Below are positions 34,140 through 45,649 of a stretch of 64,000 nucleotides of DNA, in pieces. The notes below the pieces were generated by a model, which did not search any database, was not told the DNA's origin, and saw only the letters and a program-made list of their open reading frames with translations. How positions within the stretch are numbered: the stretch's first letter is position 1; each line of letters opens with the position of its first letter. Position numbers and translations under genes: made by a program. The stretch lies in assembly GCA_009823505.1 (NCBI GenBank), contig VZQC01004543.1, forward strand, positions 2,801,879 through 2,865,878. Reading direction: 5' to 3'. This DNA comes from Rhizomys pruinosus (Eukaryota > Chordata > Mammalia > Rodentia > Spalacidae).

Positions 34140-35540
34140 AAAAAATAAAAAAAAAAGTAGAAGATAAACCAAAACCAAAAAGTAGCAGGGAGGACATGTG
34201 ACTGGGAAGGACTAGTCACTACAGCAGCAGAAGCAAANATACATCTGATAGAGCATTAACATCCAGAATATGTAAACTACTCAGAAAAAAAAAAAAAACA
34301 AAGAAGAAACAAATGACCTACTCAAAAGATGGAGTAAAGAGTTGAACAGAGACTTCGCCAGTGAGGAAGTAAAGATGGTTGAGAAGCATCTTTAAAAGTG
34401 TTCAACATCACAAATAATTAAGGAAACACAAATTAAAACCACTCTAAGTTATGTAGAGAACCCTTTGGGGAGAGGCAACCGGTGATCTTTAGGGAAGCCA
34501 GCTTTCAGTGGCCAGGGATCAACAACCCAGGCAAAACTACACCCCACCTGAATCTGTGTGATCAGCATGGGAAGAGTCTTCAGCCAGCACACCAGAAGTG
34601 ACAAAGAGGGGAGACTGGTGCATAGGCCAAGGAAGCAAACCATACTCCCCCTACTCACCCACCCCCACTGATGCTGAATTGCAAGTGCCCCAGTGGAGTA
34701 GATGTATTCAATCCAAGGTGTAAGGAAGTAGAAGAGACAAGAACCTTCCACAATTCTAGGCCCAGCACACTAGGTTTCACACTCAACAAAGAGGAACAGG
34801 CCAGAAGAAAACAGAGTGCACATGGCTCTCAGTAGAGAAGAGACCTGGTTATTACCTATCAAATTTCCAGAAAACCTTCAGAACAGAAAGGAAGAGTTAG
34901 CTAGACCTGCCAATATATAACCAAAAGTGAAAATCTACAATGTAGACCAGCCAGCCATCTATAAACAAGGAGAAGGCAAAGAAAGCAGCAGAAGGAAACA
35001 AGCAAAGCAAGCCTCCAAAACAACAAAGGAAAAGTTGGGGGTCGCCTCATATTACAAAGAGTAAAATAAATCCACATGCCAAAGCACAATGAAAAGCCAA
35101 AATTGGAAAAACACAGAATAAATCCACACCAAATTCTACTTGTCCTGTAAAAGGAGAAGACTTCTAAATCAGACAGCAGCTACACAGAACAAAATGAAAA
35201 TTCCATAGAAATAGCCCAAGACACAGATATTAGAAAACAAGTTAGACATACTCAAAAAAAAATCAAGGAATATAAAGAACAAATCAAGAAATCATAATAG
35301 CAAAGAACGGAACCAACCCAAATGCCCCTTAGCAAATGAGTGGGTAGAGGAAATGTGTTACATATACACAATGGAGTTCTATGTTGCAGTAAAGAAAGAT
35401 GACATCCTGAAATCTTCAGGTTAATGGATGGAATTAGAAGACATTATTCTAACTGAAGTAACACAGTCCCAGAAAAATAAACAACGAAGAGTATCCCTCA
35501 TCTGTTTATGCTAGCACCAAATACCTAGTGGTAAGGCAAA

Positions 35541-35580
<40 letters not shown>

Positions 35581-35582
35581 TC
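35541..35582 (+). repeat. (CT)n microsatellite
   Basis: A CT run with one CC slip, in the 3' part of mosaic L1 copy 2. Confidence 0.9.
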
Positions 35583-35596
35583 TCTAATTTAACGAC

Positions 35597-35598
<2 letters not shown>

Positions 35599-35642
<44 letters not shown>
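35599..35642 (+). repeat. (TA)n microsatellite
   Basis: A TA run just after the CT run, interrupted once by ACA, and followed by a T run. Confidence 0.9.
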
Positions 35643-35643
<1 letters not shown>

Positions 35644-35934
35644 TTTTTTTTACATGATAGCAACTGTACAATTAAACTGTGAATACCTTAATGGGATCTA
35701 GAATTAACTTGCCACTTAATTTCAGACTTTGTAATTGTCGTATATGGAGGGAGATTATGTATCATAGTTTACAGTAATATAAAATTAAAGGTAAAAATGT
35801 GAATTCCAAAAATGTTTACACTTATTTGTGGATGCTATCATCACCAAATCCTCAGTTGAAAGGCAAGCAGAATAACATTATTGTTTTATTTCTTTTTATC
35901 TGAAAACAACTATGCTGTAATAATATGAATATCT

Positions 35935-36243
35935 TTTTATTTTTTATTTTTTAATTAATTAATTTTTTATCTATTTTTGTACAAGATTACATTACAAATC
36001 AAATCTAGACCCGTGTCTCCCTCTATACCCCCCCACCCCATCAGACCTCATGCATTCTACCAAATATGTTTTTCATCTTTTTCTCACTCTTTCTCCAAAT
36101 TCTTGAAGCAGAAGTTGACTGTTTCAAGCAGAAGTTCTATCTTTCTTTTTAAAAATACTTTTATCGATGAATTGTGTATTTCATTCATTATCTTTCAGTC
36201 CAATTTAGATACATTCCCCTCCCCCTGCCCCCATCTCTCCCCT
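35935..36243 (-). mobile_element. Minus-strand L1 3'UTR pieces nested in L1 copy 2
   Basis: Two adjacent antisense L1 3'UTR pieces (about 35935-36140 and 36145-36243), each with the typical CCCCACCCCATCAG or CCCCTGCCCCC block. They split the plus-strand 3'UTR, which resumes as CTTAACAGGCTCTAGAATTG at 36253. Confidence 0.75.
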
Positions 36244-36714
36244 GTTCATACCCTTAACAGGCTCTAGAATTGACCTACCACTCATTTTCAGAATTTATAA
36301 TTACTGTATACGTGTGGAAGGTACATATTTATATCTTAAAGAAATATAAAATTAAAGGGGAAAAGGCGAATGCTTAAACATATTTTGGAATTAACATACA
36401 GTTAATTCTCAGAGGTCATAATTTTGATACATATGTGATGGTTTATAGGCATATGTTGGAGCAATACAAAGGAGATTAAACAACAACAACATAAAAACTG
36501 GGTCAAATAATTGACTGATACAGTTAAATTCTGCCCAAAACCAAAAGCTTCTCCACTGAAAAATTTCGGAAATACTGAGAGAAAGATGCGAGACATGCAT
36601 GGCATAAGGATGAAGGGGTGTGGTGGGGGGAAAACAGAGGGGAATGTGTCTAAATTGGACTGAAAGATAATGTATGAAATACAGAAAGCATCAATAAAAG
36701 TGTTTAAAAAGTAA

Positions 36715-37960
36715 ATCAAGGAATTTAAAGAACAAATCATAGAACTAAAGGGAGAGAATGACAAACTCAGGAAGCAACTAGAGGGAAAGAATGACAAATC
36801 CAGGAAGGAACTTGAGGGAGAGAATGACAAACTCCAGAAGGAAGTGGAAACACTGAAGAGATACCAGGCTGAAATGAACAGGAAACAGACCAGAGAACCA
36901 AGGAGCTACACAAAAGAATGACAAGCTCCAAAAGGAAATGGAAATACTAAAGAAAAAGTCACAAGATGAAATGAAAATGTAAATTGAACACTCCCCCAGT
37001 CAACAGGAAACAATGGGAGAAAGCCTCAGGAACGGATTGCAGAAAGCAGAAAATAGAATATCAACACTGAAAGATAAAGTGGAAGAACTAGAATGCACAA
37101 GAAAATATGAAAAAAAATTTAAAAGCCAAGAGTGGAACAATTAAGGGAATGTGGGTCATTATGAAAAGACCAAGGGCTGGAGAGATGGCCTAGCGGTTAG
37201 GAGCACCGACGCTCTTGCAGAGGACCCGGGTTCGATCCCCAGCACCCACATGGTGGCCGAGAGCCATCTGAAACTCTAATTCCAGGAGAACTCCAGTTCC
37301 AGGGGAATCCGACACCCTCTTCTGACCTCCGCGGCATTGCACGACACGGGTGCACAAACTTGCATGCAGACAGTACATTCATACACATACAGAAATAAAT
37401 AAAATTAATAAAATAAATTAAAAAAGAAAAGACCAAACCTTCCCATCATAGAGATAGAGGAAGGAGAATAATCCCAAGACAAGAGAATTGAACAAATCTT
37501 CAACAGAATAATAGAAGAAAATTTCCCCAAACTGAAAAAAAGACAAACTGATAAAAATACAAGAAGTACATAGATCACAAAATAGACAAGACGAGAAAAG
37601 AAATTCCCCACACCATATCATAGTTAAAATGCTAGATGCTCAAAACAAAGACAAAATACTGAAAGCCACAAGAGAAAAAAGTACCATATAAAGGGAAACC
37701 CATCAGAATTACAGCTGACTTTTCATTGCAATCTATGAAAGCCAGAGGAACGTGGACCAAAGTATTCCCAGTATTAAAAGACTATAGATGATAATCCAGA
37801 TAATTATACCCAGGAAAAATGTCAATCATAGTTGAAGAAGAAAGAAAAATCTTCCACGGCATCAACAAGATGAAAGAATACATGTCCAGAAAACAACACT
37901 TCAGAAAACTCAAAGCAATTCAAAGGACACAGGAAAGGATCATCCCCAAACAGTGAAAGA
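36715..37960 (+). pseudogene. L1 ORF1 with coiled-coil repeats, broken
   Basis: The coiled coil at about 36760-36850 holds three tandem copies of an 11-residue unit (ENDKLRKQLEG, KNDKSRKELEG, ENDKLQKEVET), encoded by 33-bp repeats. The C-terminal RNA-binding part follows the B2 (37440-37960). There are several stops, including one near 36980. Such length variation in the ORF1 coiled coil is known for rodent L1. Confidence 0.8.
37174..37425 (+). mobile_element. B2 SINE, plus strand
   Basis: A full-length B2 with an intact B box GGGTTCGATCCCC and target-site duplication GAAAAGACCAA at 37163-37173 and 37426-37436. It inserted into the L1 ORF1. Confidence 0.95.
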
Positions 37961-37998
37961 GAGAAACTAATAAATGTATAACTATGAAAATACAAACT

Positions 37999-38158
37999 GC
38001 TGGGCGTGGTGGCACATGCCTTTAATCTTAGCACCTGGGAGGCAGAGGCAGGCTGATATTTGTGAGTTCAAGGCCAGCCTGCTCTACAGAGTGAGTTCCA
38101 GGTCAGCTGGGACTACAGGGAGACCCTGTCTCGAAAAAGACCAAAAAAAAAAAAAATA
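37999..38158 (+). mobile_element. B1 SINE, plus strand
   Basis: GCTGGGCGTGGTGGCACATG at the start and a pure A tract at the end. Target-site duplication GAAAATACAAACT lies at 37986-37998 and 38159-38171. Confidence 0.95.
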
Positions 38159-38589
38159 GAAAATACAAACTGAGACAAAGAATGCAAACAGAAAATAGGA
38201 TGAAAAGAAGCAACACACATCTTTCAATAATAACCTTAAATATTAATAAATATTAAACATATTAGGAAGTTAACATAAAGTTTGTTTTCAGAGATTACAA
38301 TTTTGATACATATGTAATGTTTATATAGGCATACTATGGAGCAATATGAATGGGAGCAAACAAAAATGACAAAAGAACTGGGTGAAAGATTTGACTGAAA
38401 CAGTTAATTTATGTCCAAAACAATAAACCTCTGCAGAGAAAAATTTTAAAAGGACTGAGAAAATATGCAAGACATGTACAGCAGAATACATGAATTAGGG
38501 TGAGGTGGGGGTCTATACTGGTCTGAGAAATTATGTATGAAATGCACAAAACATCAATTAAATATTTAAAATTAAAAGAAAAAAAGGAA

Positions 38590-39505
38590 GTGCTCTTAAG
38601 TTTTTATGATCCCTGCAGTCTGATAATGTCTCATGATGAATGTTTGGGAAATGTTCAGGTATGCTTTCTGAGAGAATAAATAAGAAATTTGTGTGTCTCA
38701 TTTGATTCCAGTCCTCAAACAGAAATGCAATTAAATCTTCTGCTTCTTATCTTTAACCTATCTCAGTTTCTATTACTCAGGAATAAACAGAATCAGTGAA
38801 TATTTGAGTAGGACGTCTGATTAAGGATTGATATGATGTTAAATTATTTATTGAAATTCATTTAACTAATTTGTATAATAGGTTGAAAATTTATATGACA
38901 GCAACTCAACAATAGTCTCAGGAAAATGCCAAATATCGAATTCAGTGAAACAAAGATTTAAGAGGGCGTCATCTTTCATTTAAATATGGCTGGGTCCCTA
39001 CTGATTATTGGGACAGCTGAGAATTTCTATCTTTGTTAAAACTAGGAATACCATAAGCCAATTTTACTTCTTTTGGGGGGGCAAAAGTAAGCTACTTTTA
39101 TTATGAGTAAGGTATTCAAAGAACTTGGATAGGTACAGATGCTGATAAGTTAATTTAGTCGGAGGAACAAGAGGTTGAGGTACCCGTAGTACTCTTAGGG
39201 GATCATAGTATTATTAAGCATGATGTTAATCACATTCTATGTGTGATGGGTTCATGAGTGTACTGAAGCTTTCTATAATAAAGACAATTTTAATAGTGTC
39301 TTGGTTTATTTTTAATAAACCTACCTAAAGAAATACAGGTTTTCTAGGCAAAGCTGAATGCACATTTGATAGAGTATTGAATTTTTTAGATAAATGTGTT
39401 AATATCTGATTTCATCTATCACAACTTAATCTTGAATGTAGTATGCTACTGTAGATACTTGGTTAAACTAATCTGGGAATTTTATTTGTTATTTTATTTT
39501 ATTAT
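38590..39505. other. No recognised feature
   Basis: About 0.9 kb of AT-rich DNA between two L1 elements. No repeat, frame or motif is recognised. Confidence 0.4.
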
Positions 39506-40141
39506 TTTATAGGGGATTCAAAATATAAGAGCACAGTTGTTTTCAGATCACACTGACATTGCTCAGTTTGCCATACAATTAGGTAATTGGTGTTAGCATC
39601 CACAGATGAGGGATACCATTCATCAGTTGTTTTTCTGGGACTGTGTTACTTCACTCAGCATGATACTGTCTAACTCCAGCCATTTACCTGAAAAGCTCAT
39701 GATGTCATCTTTATTTACTGCTGCATAGAACTCCATTGTGTATATGTACCACATTTTCTCTACCCACTCATCAGTTGAGCGGCACTTGGGTTGGTTCCAG
39801 CTCCTTGATATTGTGAAGAGAGCTGTAATAAACATGGCTGTGCATGTATCTCTGCAGTATGATGAATGCTGTGGGTATATACCCAGGAGTGCTATGGCTG
39901 GGTCAGGTGGCAAGTTCATTCCAATTCTTCCGATGGTTCTACACTCTGATTTCCATAGTGGCTATATGAGTTTACATTTACATCCACTAGCAGTGGACGA
40001 GTGTCCCCCTTTCCCCACAACCTCTCCAGTACTTAGTATCATTTGTTTTCTTCATCCTAGCCAGTCTTATCGGAGTAAGATGATATCTTATGTGGTTTTA
40101 ATTTGCATTTCCTTCATTACTAGTGACATTGAACACTTCTT

Positions 40142-40381
40142 TTTTTAAATTTTATTTATTTTTGTATGTGTATGAATGTACTGTCTGCATGTAGGTTTGT
40201 GCACCCGTGTCGTGCAATGCCGCGGAGGTCAGAAGAGGGTCTTGGATTCCTCTGGAACTGGAGTTCTCCTGGAATTGGAGTTACAGATGGTTCTTAGCCG
40301 CCATGTGGGTGCTGGGGATCAAACCCGGGTCCTCTGCAAGAGTAGTTGGTGCTCTTAACCGCTAGTCTATCTCTCCAGCCC
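40142..40381 (-). mobile_element. B2 SINE, minus strand
   Basis: Target-site duplication GAACACTTCTT at 40131-40141 and 40382-40392 inside the L1-D ORF2. The body carries the GAAGAGGGTCTTGGATTCC variant. Confidence 0.95.
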
Positions 40382-40834
40382 GAACACTTCTTAAGATGTT
40401 TCTCAGCCATCACTAATTCCTCACTTGTGAAGTCCCTGTTCAGCTCTTTGCTCCTTCTATTGAATGGGTCATTTGTTTTCTTTCTTCTTTGATTTTTGAG
40501 TAGGTTATATATTCTGGAAGTCAATGCTTTTTCAGATGTTTCTACAGTGAAGGTTTCCTCCCACTCTGTGGGATTTCTCTTCACTTCCTTCATTGTTTCT
40601 TTTGATGTACAGAAGCTTTTGAGTTTAATGAGGTCCCATTTGTCAATTGTCAACCTTAATTCTTGCACAGCTGTTGCCTGATTTATGATCTTTTTCTACA
40701 CCTATATCTTGTATTCTGCTGCCAACTTTTTCTTCAATCATCTTCAGAGTTTGGGGTTTTACGTTGAGGTCTTTAATCCATCTGGAGTTTACTTTTGTAC
40801 AGAGTGAGAGGTAGGGGTTTAATTTCATTCTTCT

Positions 40835-41101
40835 TTTTTTTTTTTTTTAAATTTATTTTTTTATTTTTTTATTAATTTTATTTATTTCTGTATGTGTACG
40901 AATGTATTGTCTGCATGCAAGTTTGTGCACCCGTGTCGTGCAATGCCACGGAGGTCAGAAGTGGGCGTCGGATTCCCCTGGAGCTGGAGTTCTCCTGGAG
41001 TTGGAGTTTCAGACGGTTCTCAGCCGCCATGTGGGTGCTGGGGATCGAACCCGGGTCCTCTGCAAGAGCGGTCGGCGCTCTTAACCGCTAGGCCATCTCT
41101 C
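40835..41101 (-). mobile_element. Young B2 SINE, minus strand
   Basis: Target-site duplication CATTCTTCT at 40826-40834 and 41102-41110. The body is almost identical to 8881-9137 (about two differences over the aligned core). The B box is intact (GGGGATCGAACCCGGGTCC on the plus strand). Confidence 0.95.
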
Positions 41102-43976
41102 CATTCTTCTACAAGTGGTGATCTAGTTTTGCCAATACCACTTGCTGAAGATGCTGTCTTTTCTCCATTGTGTCTTCTTGGCTCCCTTGTCAAACATGAG
41201 ATGGCTGAAATTGTATGTACTCAAGTTTGGATCTTCAGTTTTGTTCCATTGGTCAACTGGTCTGTATTTTTGTCAGTACCAAGCTGTTTTTATGACTATA
41301 GCCCTGTAGTATATTTTGAAGTCTGGTATAGAGATCCCCTCTGTATTGCTCTTTTCACTCAGGTTGCTTTGGTATTTGGGGTCTTTTGTTTTTCCAAATG
41401 AAATAAAGGACTTTTTTAACCCTGTGAAGAAACTCTTGGGGATATTAATAGGGATTGCATTCAATCTATACAAGAGTTTGGGTAGAATGGACATTTTACC
41501 TATATTAATTTTCCCAATCCATGAGCATGGGAGGTTTATCCATCTTCTGATGTCTTCTTCAATTTGCTTCTTCAAGGGTTTAAAATTTTTGTTGTAGAGA
41601 TCTTTGGTGGTTTTGGTTAGGTTTGTTCCTAGGAATTTTATTGTTTTTGAGGATATTGTGAGTGGGAAGATCTCCTTGAATTCCATCTTCAGTTCCTTGT
41701 TGTGGGTGTAAAGAAAGGCTACTGATTTTTCTAGGTTAATTTGGTATTCTGCCACTTTACTGAAGCTCTTAATCATTTCTAGGAGTTTTCTTGTGGAGTT
41801 TTTAGCATTCCTTAGGTAAACAATCATATCCTCAGCAAAAAGTGATAGCTTGACTTCCTCTTCTCCAATTAGTACTTCTTTAATTTCTTTTTCTTGCCTT
41901 AATGCCCTAGCAAGTGTTTCAATCACTATATTAAAGAGGAGTGGTGACAGAGGGCAGCCTTGCCAAGTTCCTACCTTTAAAGGGAATGCTTCTGTCGTTT
42001 CCCCATTTAGGATGATATTGGCTGCATATGGCTTTGATTATATTGAGGAATAATGCCTCCAGTCCAATTCTCTCTAGGACTTTGAGCATGAAGAGATGTT
42101 GGATTTTGTCAAAGGCTTTTTCCATGTCAATTGAAAAGATGGTGTGGTTTTTGTCTTTCAGTCCATTTATATGCTTAATAATATTTATTTATTTTTATAT
42201 GTTGAGCCGTCCCTGCATCTCTGGTATGAATCCAACTTGGTTAAGATGGATGAACTTCTAGTTGTGGGTCTGTATGCAATTTACCAGCATGCTGTTTAGA
42301 ATTTTGGCATCTGCCTTCACTATTGATGGGGTTCAATACTTCTCCTGTTTGGCTGCATCGTTGCCTGGTTCTGATAATAATGTGACGCTGACTTCATAAA
42401 AGGAATTTGGGAGAATTCCTTCTGTTTGTATCCTTCTAAACAATTTGAGTAATAATGGTTGTAAGTCTTTCTGAAATGTTTTTTGGAATTCTGCTGTGAA
42501 GCCGTCTGTGCCTGGGCTTTTTTTAGTTAGGAGGTTTCATATTACATCTTCAGTTTCTTCATATATTATGGGTCTGTATAAGCTGTCGATCTGTTCTCGG
42601 TTGAGCTTTGGTGGTTCACAGGATTTCAGATATTCATCCATTTCTTCTAGGTTTTCAAACTTGATAGACTATAAGTTTTTGAAGTATTCCCATATGATTG
42701 TTTGTAACTTTTCATTGTCTATTGTGATATTTCCCCTTTCATCACGGATTGTATCGATTTGGTGTTGTTCCTTCTTTCTTTTGGTGAACTGGGCTAGAGG
42801 TATATCTATCTTGTTTATTCTTTCAAAGAAGCAATTTTGGATTCATTGATTTTTTTTTTTTTGCATTGTTTTCTTTGTTTCTATTTCATTGATTTCTGCT
42901 CTGATTTTTGTTATTTCTTCCTGTTTGGTGCGTTTAGTGTTCATCTGTTTTTGAAAACCACTGGAGTGCTTTTCACTGCAGTGTTAGATCGTTCACTTGG
43001 GCTCTTTCTGTTTTTCTAAGGTAGGCACTCAGGGCTATAAACTTACCTCTTAGGACTGCTTTTAAAGTATCCCATAGGTTTTGTTGTGTTGTATTATCAT
43101 TGCCATACAGTTCCAGGAATGCTTTTATTTCTTTCTTTATCTCTTCCTTGATGCATTCATTATTCAGGAGAGTTTTGTTTAGTCTCCATGTGTTCTTGTA
43201 GATAGTAGGGCTTATTCTTCTATTGATACTGAGCTTTATTACATTGTGGTCTGATAGAATGCATGAAATTATTTCTATCTTTTTGTATTTGTGGAGGTTT
43301 CTTCTGTGTTCCAGTATGTGGTCTATTTGTGAGAATGTTTCCTGGAGCGCTGAGTAGAAAGTGTATTCTCTGGTATTAGGGTGAAATATTTGGTAGATGT
43401 CTATGAGGTCCATTTGGTGTATTGTATAATTCAGTTCAGATATCTCTGTTTATTCTTTGTCTAGTTGACCTGTCCAAAGGTCTCAGTGGGTTATTGAAGT
43501 CCCCTACTATGAGTGTACTGGGGATAATCTGTGCCTTGTGGTCCTGGAGAATTGTCTTTATATAGTTTGTTGCACCAGAGTTTGGTGAATATATATTCAG
43601 GATTGTGCAATCTTCATGGTGAATTGTTCCTTTGATAAAAATGCAATGGCTTTCTTTGTCTCTTCTGATTTCTTTTACTTTGAAGTCTATTTTGTCTAAT
43701 ATTAAAATAGCAACACCTGCTGTCATTTCTTTGGAATAGCTTTCCCATCCTTTCACTTTAAGGTGGTACCTATCCTGGAAGGTAAGATGCATTTCTTGTT
43801 GACAGCATATAGATGGGTTCTGTTTCCTTATCCAATTTCCCCATCTATGTCTTTTGATTAGGGAGATAATCCATTAATATTTAAGGTTATCACTGAGAGA
43901 TGTGTGTTGATTCCTTTCAGCTTATTATCAATTTGCATTTTTGGTCTATGTTTCTACTTCTGCAGTTATGCTTTTA

Positions 43977-45153
43977 TTACTTTCTCTTTCTAGTTGCCTG
44001 GGGATAGTTGCTTCTTTCTTCCACCCTTTGAATTGCTTCAAGTATTCTCTGAAGTGTTGGTTTTCTGGATGTGTAGTCTTCCATCTTGTTTATGTCATGG
44101 AATATTTTTCTCTCTCCTTCAACTACAATTGACATTTTTGCTGGATAGAGTAACCTGGGTTGGCATCCATAGTCCTTTAACACAGGGAATGCTTTGCTCC
44201 ACATTCTTCTGGATTTCATAGTTTGCACTAAGAAGTCAGGTGTCATTTTGATGGGTTTCCCCTTATATGTAACTTGTTTTTCTCTTATGGCTTTCAGAAT
44301 TTTGTCTTTGTTTTGGGCGTCTAGTGTTTTAACTATGATGTGGCATGGAAAGTTTCTTTTCTGATCTTGTCTCTTTTTAGTTCTATGTGCTTCTTGTATT
44401 TGTATCGGTTTGTCTTTTTTTTGGGGGGGGAGAATTTTCATCTATTATTCTGTTGAATATCTGATCATTACCATTCTCTTCGGATTCTTCTCCTTCCTCT
44501 ATTCCTATGATGCCTTGGTTTGATCTTTTCATAGTGTCCCACAGTCCCTGGTTGTTCCACTTTTGTGTGTTTTTAAATTTTTCTTAATCTTTCTTTGAGG
44601 TTTTCAGTTGTTTTGTGTTATCTTCCAGGTCTGATATTCTTTGTTCTGCCTCCTCTATTCTACTTCTGAGGCTTTTTCTATGCCTTTCCTCTTGATTAGA
44701 TGAGTGTTTGATTTCCTTTTTCATTTCGTCTTGAGATTTATTTAGTATTTCCACTTCCTTTTGGAGCTTCTCAACCTCTTCCTGTAGTTCTTTGCTTTGC
44801 TGGTTGGTTTCTTTTTCTTTTTCAACATGGGATCTTTTCAGTGTTTCCACTTCCTTCTGGACTTTGTCATTCTCTCTCTCTAGGTCCTTCTTGAATTTTT
44901 CATTGTCTCTCCTTAGTTCTCTGACTTGTTCTTTATAGTCTTTGATTTCTTTGCATATGTCCACAATTGTACTTCTAATATCTATGTCCTGGGTCATTCC
45001 CAGGGGGATCCCACTGTAGGAATCTTCCACAGGTTTGGTAGAGCTTGGTGTGGAATTGTCCTGCACCTTACCCATGTTGTCCCTTCTTCGTGTCCCTGGC
45101 ATGTGGGTTTCTCTTTGCTTGTATTCCAATGTGAAACCCAAATGACTCTTCAC
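43977..45153 (-). pseudogene. L1 ORF1 of L1-D, split in two frames
   Basis: The N-terminal frame (45153-44584, 189 residues) holds a basic start (MPGTRRRDNMGKV) and a long coiled coil (NDKVQKEVETLKRSHVEKEK and following). The C-terminal frame (44441-43977, 154 residues) holds the RNA-binding and C-terminal domains, for example FPCHIIVKTLDAQNKDKILK and CQPRLLYPAKMSIVVEGE. One or more shifts between 44584 and 44441 separate them. Both halves are otherwise well preserved. Confidence 0.9.
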
Positions 45154-45401
45154 TGTGTTGAAGGCTTGCTTTGCTTGCCTACTTCAGATGCCTTCATTGT
45201 TTGTTTTTTTGATTTGTTTCTCTCCTTGCTTATGTAATGTTGACTTTTCGAAGTTGTAGGCTTTCTATTGGAAGTGTAACTCACTCTTCCCTTTCTGTTC
45301 TGAAGGTTCTCCAAAGTATCCACTTGACCACTCCCTCTGCAATTCCGGTTGGAGAGGTGCCTGTTTATCTTGCACCTGTCCCAGTACTCTGTGCTTCAGA
45401 T

Positions 45402-45630
45402 GGTCCTGGGATATCCCCTATCTAAGCTCTGTGCACTCAAGTCTCACAGTGGCAACAGGTCCACATTTTATACCAGCTAGCAGGAAAACTCCACCCCAAC
45501 AGTCATACTAGATGATTGAATCAAACCAAAGACAATTGAATAGAACCCAACAATCTGCTTGGCTGAAGTGCCCAGCTCCTACCTGTACTTTCAGTGGTCT
45601 TTGAAATCCCTGATCCAAGCTCTGTGCACT
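45402..45630 (-). repeat. Duplicated block in L1-D 5'UTR
   Basis: GGTCCTGGGATATCCCCTAT..AAGCTCTGTGCACTC (45402-45438) recurs as GGTCTTTGAAATCCCTGATC..AAGCTCTGTGCACTC (45596-45631), about 194 bp away. This may be a decayed pair of promoter monomers, of a type different from those of L1-C. Confidence 0.5.
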
Positions 45631-45649
45631 CCTTAACTATTAATCTTTT

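Larger units (their letters stand above)
34239..36705 (+). mobile_element. Mosaic L1 copy 2 with L1 3'UTR
   Basis: It begins directly after the ambiguous base 34238. It repeats the copy 1 order (ORF2 part, 5'UTR, ORF1 start, ORF2 end) with one deletion of about 125 bases near 34449 relative to copy 1. Unlike copy 1 it continues through the ORF2 end (35407-35500) into an L1 3'UTR that reaches about 36705. Microsatellites (35541-35582, 35599-35642) and a minus-strand L1 3'UTR insertion (35935-36243) interrupt it. Confidence 0.8.
36710..38580 (+). mobile_element. Internally deleted L1 (ORF1 kept, ORF2 lost)
   Basis: It starts inside ORF1 directly after the A-rich 3' end of the preceding L1, runs through most of ORF1 to about 37960, and reaches the first codons of ORF2 (about 38200-38255, ACCTTAAATATTAAT). 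It then jumps straight into the L1 3'UTR at about 38270. Nearly all of ORF2 is missing. A B2 (37174-37425) and a B1 (37999-38158) are inserted. Confidence 0.85.
39623..43930 (-). pseudogene. L1 ORF2 of L1-D, broken
   Basis: The endonuclease domain is split (43792-43436 and 43413-42973). It keeps YSPNSGA, VGDFNNPL and the SDHN motif with the catalytic His. The reverse-transcriptase frame at 41926-41273 reads [12 protein letters not shown], so the second Asp of the usual FADD active site is Glu. The C-terminal part at 39919-39623 contains NQPKCRSTDEWVEKMWYIYT. Frameshifts separate the pieces and two SINEs interrupt them. Confidence 0.9.
39510..45640 (-). mobile_element. Near full-length LINE-1, minus strand (L1-D)
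   Basis: In minus orientation the order is a 5'UTR with a duplicated block (45630-45200), ORF1 (45153-43977), ORF2 (about 43930-39623) and a short 3'UTR. Two B2 elements (40142-40381 and 40835-41101) lie in ORF2. Fewer disruptions than in L1-A suggest a younger insertion. Confidence 0.93.

Noticed and set aside
37174..37260. tRNA-like sequence with a good B box
   Set aside because: It is the tRNA-derived head of a B2 element with target-site duplications, not a tRNA gene.
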